Assembly (NCBI RefSeq): GCF_017052595.1
Contig: NZ_JAFIDB010000001.1
Location: 124,001-188,000, forward strand
Origin: Mycoplasma procyoni
GTDB lineage: Bacteria; Bacillota_I; Bacilli_A; Mycoplasmatales; Metamycoplasmataceae
Length of the DNA stretch: 64,000 nt
Direction of reading: 5' to 3'
Of the stretch, positions 59,957-64,000 are shown piece after piece; positions within the stretch are counted from its first letter, which is position 1; each line of letters begins with the position of its first letter. The notes below the pieces were generated by a model. It searched no databases. It saw nothing but the letters and a program-made list of their open reading frames with translations, and was not told the origin of the DNA. The position numbers and the translations under genes were made by a program.

Positions 59957-59983
59957 AAAAATATACCTCCAAAAAAGGTATAT
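59957..59983 (-). terminator. Terminator/attenuator between hsdS and the recombinase, overlapping its ribosome binding site
   Basis: On the minus strand ATATACC pairs with GGTATAT (7 bp) around a nine-base loop, followed by T6 and then the recombinase ATG. The GGAGG ribosome binding site is split between loop and stem. The structure resembles the one at 59126-59154. Confidence 0.75.
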
Positions 59984-59989
59984 CACATA

Positions 59990-61021
59990 CTAAAAATATT
60001 TATTTAACAACTGATTTTTTATCTTTTGTAAATTTTCTTTTTTATCTTTTAAACTTAATTCTAATTTTAAAAAGTATTCTATTGATTTTTGATATTCTTT
60101 CATTTCATCATTAGAAAGAGTTGCAATTTTCAAGGATGAAAATATACCTTCATTTAAAGATGGTCTTGTTGAAGCTTGCGATGATTGATAAAGATGTTCT
60201 TGAATTTCTGACTGGCTTAAAAAATCCCTTAAATATTCTTTGAAATCGTTTGAAAGTGGAATAATTTTCAATAAAGCAACATTATAAGCCCCATATAAAC
60301 CATATCGAACTTTTCCAGCTTCACCATATTTATCAATCATGATATCATCTTTATTACAGATGTGATTTTTCTTTGAAACAGGAATAAATGTTAAGTGATT
60401 ATCGTTGCTGTAATCTCTATTTTGTATAAATCTTACATAATTTTCTTTTTCCTCATAAATATGAAAATTCTTCGGTGGTTGCCAACCGTTTTCAAAAGAA
60501 ACAAGATCAACAAAATTTAAAACATTAGTTGCAATATAGTTTTTGTTCTTAAAATTTAAACTTCTAAAGTCCTTGATTTTCCCTATGATTCTCTCATATT
60601 TCTCTATCAAATCATCAACACTACTTATAGTGTTAACTATGTGTTGTTGAGTTTGGAGATCCGGGACTGATATTTCAATATTATAGAGAATAGATGTAGT
60701 CAAGGATGGAACGGCTGTTCCTTGAGAAAAACCGTTTAGATTTATATTTTGAATTGCATAGAACAAAAATTTTGTTATAACCTTATCAGAAATAACTTTA
60801 GTATAAAACATAGTATCTATCGTTCAAAATTTATTATTAACATAAAGCGGTTTATTCAACGTTCCTTTTCTAGCTATAAGAACACTTTCTCCATCATATA
60901 AAAAATCAGTGGAATAACCTATTCTGCCGCTAGATCCATATATTGGTATATCCCCTTTTTCATCTTCAACATCTTTTTGATTTTTACCGTAATATATTTT
61001 TATAATCTCTTTTAATTTCAT
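59990..61021 (-). CDS. hsdS: Type I restriction-modification specificity subunit HsdS (complete copy)
   Basis: A 343-residue protein with two target-recognition domains. The 5' half starts MKLKEIIKIYYGKNQKDVED, contains GDIPIYGSSGRIGYS, and ends at ISVPDLQTQQHIVNTI; the central conserved helix is SSVDDLIEKYERIIG; the 3' half contains FVDLVSFENGWQPPKNFHIY and closes with LQKIKNQLLNKYF. It decides which DNA sequence the HsdM/HsdR complex recognises. The start follows no visible ribosome binding site, and 500 bases of an oppositely oriented 5' half separate it from hsdM. Confidence 0.88.
60627..60640 (-). repeat. hsdS recombination core c (inside the complete hsdS)
   Basis: The same ATAGTTAACACTAT on the minus strand, at the junction between the two halves of hsdS. 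Homology extends to its right with cores a and b, and to its left (CCAAACTCAACAACAC) with core d, so it is the product of earlier recombination. Confidence 0.88.
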
Positions 61022-61026
61022 AAAAT

Positions 61027-61533
61027 ATGGTAAAAGAAAAATTAATAACATTTTTAGAATCAATTACAGATGGAACTCACTCTAGCGTTCAAAACAGTAG
61101 TTCTAACACCAATATTTTCCTTTTAAGTTGTAAAAACATTAAGGATGGAAAAATTTTTATTTCTTCTTCCGATAGACAAATAGATCTATCAACTTTAAAT
61201 AAATTGAAAAAAAGAACTAAACTTTCTTTTGAAGATGTTGTATTAACAACTGTAGGTACAATTGGTGAGGTTTCTATTATAAAACACAGAGAGCCCAATT
61301 TTGACTTCCAAAGAAGTGTAGCAATATTAAAAACAAAGAAAAATCTCTTAAATCCTTATTTTTTAGTCTACTACTTAAGCTCAAATTCAGGAAAAAATGA
61401 ATTAATATCAAGAATAAAAGGTGCTGTTCAACCTTGTTTATTCCTTAATGATATTAAAAACGTTTTAATTAACGTTCCCGATCTCCAAACTCAGCAACAC
61501 ATAGTTAACACTATGTTTTGATTTAATTTATAG
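61027..61533 (+). pseudogene. hsdS: Silent hsdS 5' half (N2): first target-recognition domain
   Basis: Begins ATG at 61027 (MVKEKLITFLESITDGTHSS), five bases from the ATG of the complete hsdS on the other strand. It contains one recognition domain with SFEDVVLTTVGTIGEVSIIK and ends at NVPDLQTQQHIVNTM, where the 14-bp core lies; beyond it only five junk codons follow before TAG. It would become a complete hsdS after inversion of the 0.9-kb segment between cores c and d. Confidence 0.85.
61501..61514 (+). repeat. hsdS recombination core d
   Basis: ATAGTTAACACTAT at the end of the silent 5' half, 14 bases from the hsdM stop. To its left it shares CCAAACTCAGCAACAC with core c; to its right the sequence is unrelated. 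Confidence 0.85.
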
Positions 61534-63000
61534 TAATTCTGATTTTAAAATATTTTTAACTTTTTCTTCTAATTCTTTTGTCTCCTCCATTAGTTTTAAT
61601 AATTCTTCAGATGTGGCTTTTAACTCCACTTTTATTTCTTCTGGACTTAATTTATTGCTTTGATCTGTTCCTACATATCTTCCGGGGTTTAGTGAATAGT
61701 CATTTTCTTTAATTTCTTCGATTGAAGCAGATTTAACAAATCCCGGAACATCTGTTAAGGTGTTGTTTTTGTAATCTTTATAAGCTTGAGCAATTTTTTC
61801 TATTTCATGAAGTTCAATTACTCTTATTTTTCTTGAAATAAGAGTTCCCATTTCATCGGCATTTATAAAGAGGACTTTGTCATTTGTTTTATTTTTGTTT
61901 AAAATTCAACATTGAACAGAAATTGAAACATTGGCAAACAGTTTGTTTGGTAGAGCAATAATAGCTTCCACAGAGTTGTTTTCAATCATTTTCTGTCTGA
62001 TTTTTATATCATCTTTTGTGTTACTTGTTGTCGCTCCATTAGGCATCAAAATAGCAGCTTTACCATTTTCTGTTAATTTTGAATACATCAATGATAGTCA
62101 AGCATAGTTTCCGTTTTTTTGATCTGGCATTCCAAACACTCAACGAGAATCGTTTTCGAGTGATGGTTGTCAAAACTCCTTGAGGTTATAAGGAGGGTTA
62201 GCAATGATGAAATCTGCTTTTAGGTCTTTGTGTAGATCATCATTGATTGTATCAGATGCTCTGTCTCCTAAATTACCATTTAGCCCTCTTATTGCTAAGT
62301 TCATTTTCGCCATTTTTCAAGTACCTGGATTAATTTCTTGACCATAAATAGAAATGTTGTTTACATCACCTTGATGTTCTTTGACAAATTTTGTACACTG
62401 TACAAACATTCCTCCAGAACCACAACAAGGATCATACACTCTACCTTCATAAGGCTCAAGTAATTCAACCATTAACTCAACAAGACTTTTAGGAGTAAAG
62501 AACTCTCCTCCCTTTGTTGGAATGTGTCTCGCAAAAGCTCCAATATAAAATTCATAAACTTGCCCAAAGAAATCGCCATCAGATTCTTCCATATTTAAAT
62601 TGTCGCTAAAGAAATCAACTAATCATCCTAAAGTAATTTTATCTAAATCACTTTTTGAATAAGTTTTAGGTAATATTCCAGCAAGCTGTTTTGGGTTCTC
62701 TTTTTCTAGTTGAATAAAAGCTTCATCTATTTTTTGACCAATGATTTCTTGTTTAGAAAAACTAGAAATATAGCTTCAAGAAGCCTCCTTTGGAACTAAA
62801 AACACATTATCAGCTTTATAAAAATCTGGGTCTTTTTCGTTTCCTTGATTTTCTGCTTTTAATTCATTGTATTTTTTGTTGTATTTATCATTTACATACT
62901 TTAGAAAAACTAGACCTAAAACTATGTTTTTGTAATCTGCAGGGTCACATTTATCTCTTAGTTTTTCTGCGGCACTTCATAAGATTTTTTCATCTATCAT
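61528..63000 (-). CDS. hsdM: Type I restriction-modification methyltransferase subunit HsdM
   Basis: A 490-residue N6-adenine DNA methyltransferase. The N-terminal HsdM domain starts [20 protein letters not shown]; the SAM motif is [12 protein letters not shown], the catalytic motif is IIANPPYN, and the fold element [17 protein letters not shown] precedes them. A C-terminal helix, [18 protein letters not shown], would contact HsdS. ATG 63000 follows AAAGGAAA. It is downstream of hsdR, and the hsdS region follows. Confidence 0.95.
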
Positions 63001-63015
63001 TGCATTTTCCTTTCT

Positions 63016-64000
63016 TTATTCACTGTATTTTGCTTGTTCTACAATTTGATTTGTAGCTTCTTCACGATACTCTGGTGGATAGTTATATTTCTGTAAACAC
63101 TCTTTAATTTTTGTACGCATTTTGCTGATTAAGTTTTCCTTTTTAGCTCAATCAACCATTGAAGAAATTTCAGAAATTATAGGCACTAACTCATGGGCTA
63201 TAACTTTTAGAGTTGCATCTTCAAAATTCAGGTGTTTATTGTGAATCAGGGCATCATAGAAAGCCTTTTCTCTTCCTGTTATTTGTACTGAAAAACCTGT
63301 TTGAGAATTTACCATTTCTTGAGCAAAATCAATAAGAGTTTCAATTACTGGTTCTGCTTCAAAAGTAGCTGTTCTACCGTTATAATCGTCTAAAATTCTT
63401 AAGAGTCTTTCGGAGTATTGTTCAGATTGAAATATGTTGTCTTTTCTTGCTTCTCTAATTGCTGTTTGAAGCATCTTTTTGATAATTTCAATAAAAATTG
63501 AAGGAGGATTAGATTCTCTTAATTCTTTGATTTTTTCAGGATTTAATAACTCAACCAAGTTTGTGTTTGTTTCTTTATTTTCAGTTAGAATTTCAACTTC
63601 ATCACCTTTTATAGAATCCTCTAAAAGAAGTTCTACTTTTTTGTTCATTTCAGAAGTTGAAAAATAAGAATTATTTGCTTTGAGTCTTAAAATGAAACTT
63701 CTAATTGCTAAATAATATTCTATTTGATCTTTTTGTTGTTCAGAAATAACTCCAGAACAAACTTGAAAAGATTGTTTAAGCTGTAATGAGTGGTTTTCAA
63801 TAAATTCCTTTTCAACAGAATCTTCTCTTTGAACAAAAGCAACTCCTTGTTTAATTGCGTTTATTCTCTTTAGTGGATCATGATCATAAAATCCGCTTGC
63901 ATCAACTCCTTTGAAAATTGTATTTAGTTCATTTAGTTTTTCAACTAAAAGTTTTAATATTTCTTTTTTAACGTCTTGGAAAGTTTCCTGTTTATCACGT
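63016..64000 (-). CDS. hsdR: Type I restriction endonuclease subunit HsdR, C-terminal part (cut by window edge)
   Basis: About 327 residues of the C-terminus are visible. The segments SERLLRILDDYNGRTATFEA and VIETLIDFAQEMVNSQTGFS, then KVIAHELVPIISEISSMVDW, match the helical C-terminal domain of HsdR, which docks on the methyltransferase. The helicase and nuclease parts lie outside the window. The stop TAA is 16 bases before the hsdM start, so hsdR-hsdM are co-transcribed. Confidence 0.85.

Noticed and set aside
59126-59983. Similar hairpins on both sides of the recombinase as transposon ends
   Set aside because: The shared TACCTCCAAAAAAGG is explained by terminator structure and ribosome binding site; no target duplication or transposase is present.

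Overview
The window is chromosomal DNA of a mycoplasma (class Mollicutes). The sequence is very AT-rich. Nearly every protein gene reads through in-frame TGA codons where the family has tryptophan, so TGA is Trp here. Only release factor 1 (prfA, for TAA/TAG) is seen. The lipoproteins have short lipobox signals, and metabolism is limited to glycolysis and pyruvate oxidation. The species cannot be fixed from this alone; a glucose-fermenting Mycoplasmopsis-like organism fits. Gene ends below are given with TGA = Trp.

Layout. 1-2467 (minus): gdpP, rplI and the first codons of dnaB, a c-di-AMP phosphodiesterase/replication cluster. 2572-3369: BspA-like leucine-rich lipoprotein. 3409-6741 (minus): a possible 25-residue peptide gene, a terminator-like attenuator, and a pair of ABC half-exporters. 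6836-8209: enolase. 8743-12591 (minus): NERD protein, YgjP-like metallohydrolase, cysS, rlmB and a divergent SigH-like sigma factor; the order cysS-rlmB-sigma recalls Bacillus. 12685-17534 (minus): pdhABCD, with the only lipoyl domain on E3. 17729-23736 (plus): secG, rnr, two leucyl aminopeptidases, a HAD phosphatase. 23810-23977: tRNA-Lys and tRNA-Leu. 24145-25902: azoreductase, Smr protein, MutM. 25965-37728 (minus): two ABC systems, the second with a giant FtsX-type permease interrupted by an in-frame TAA. 37850-39122: L1 and L11. 39320-40786: AlbA/Schlafen-type protein followed by a duplicated 175-bp repeat. 41346-48189 (minus): gyrB, pgsA, a small membrane protein, mgtE, the diadenylate cyclase and a tail-anchored protein with repeated CxxC motifs. 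48428-57826: coiled-coil membrane protein, pgk, DUF31/MIP-like serine protease lipoprotein, tsaD, double PEBP-fold lipoprotein, prfA, prmC. 57958-64000: type I restriction-modification locus.

The most striking system is the type I locus. One complete hsdS, one silent 5' half and two silent 3' halves each carry the same 14-bp core, in orientations that allow inversion, and a tyrosine recombinase gene lies among them. Two 5' halves times three 3' halves gives six possible target specificities. In the present orientation the recombinase gene sits behind a terminator hairpin that overlaps its ribosome binding site.

Gene order suggests several working links. GdpP and the diadenylate cyclase form the c-di-AMP cycle. 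Enolase, Pgk and PDH carry lower glycolysis to acetyl-CoA. A recurring arrangement is a terminator hairpin placed directly before a start codon (ABC pair, diadenylate cyclase operon, recombinase, DUF31 lipoprotein), which may be how this genome sets ratios between neighbouring genes.
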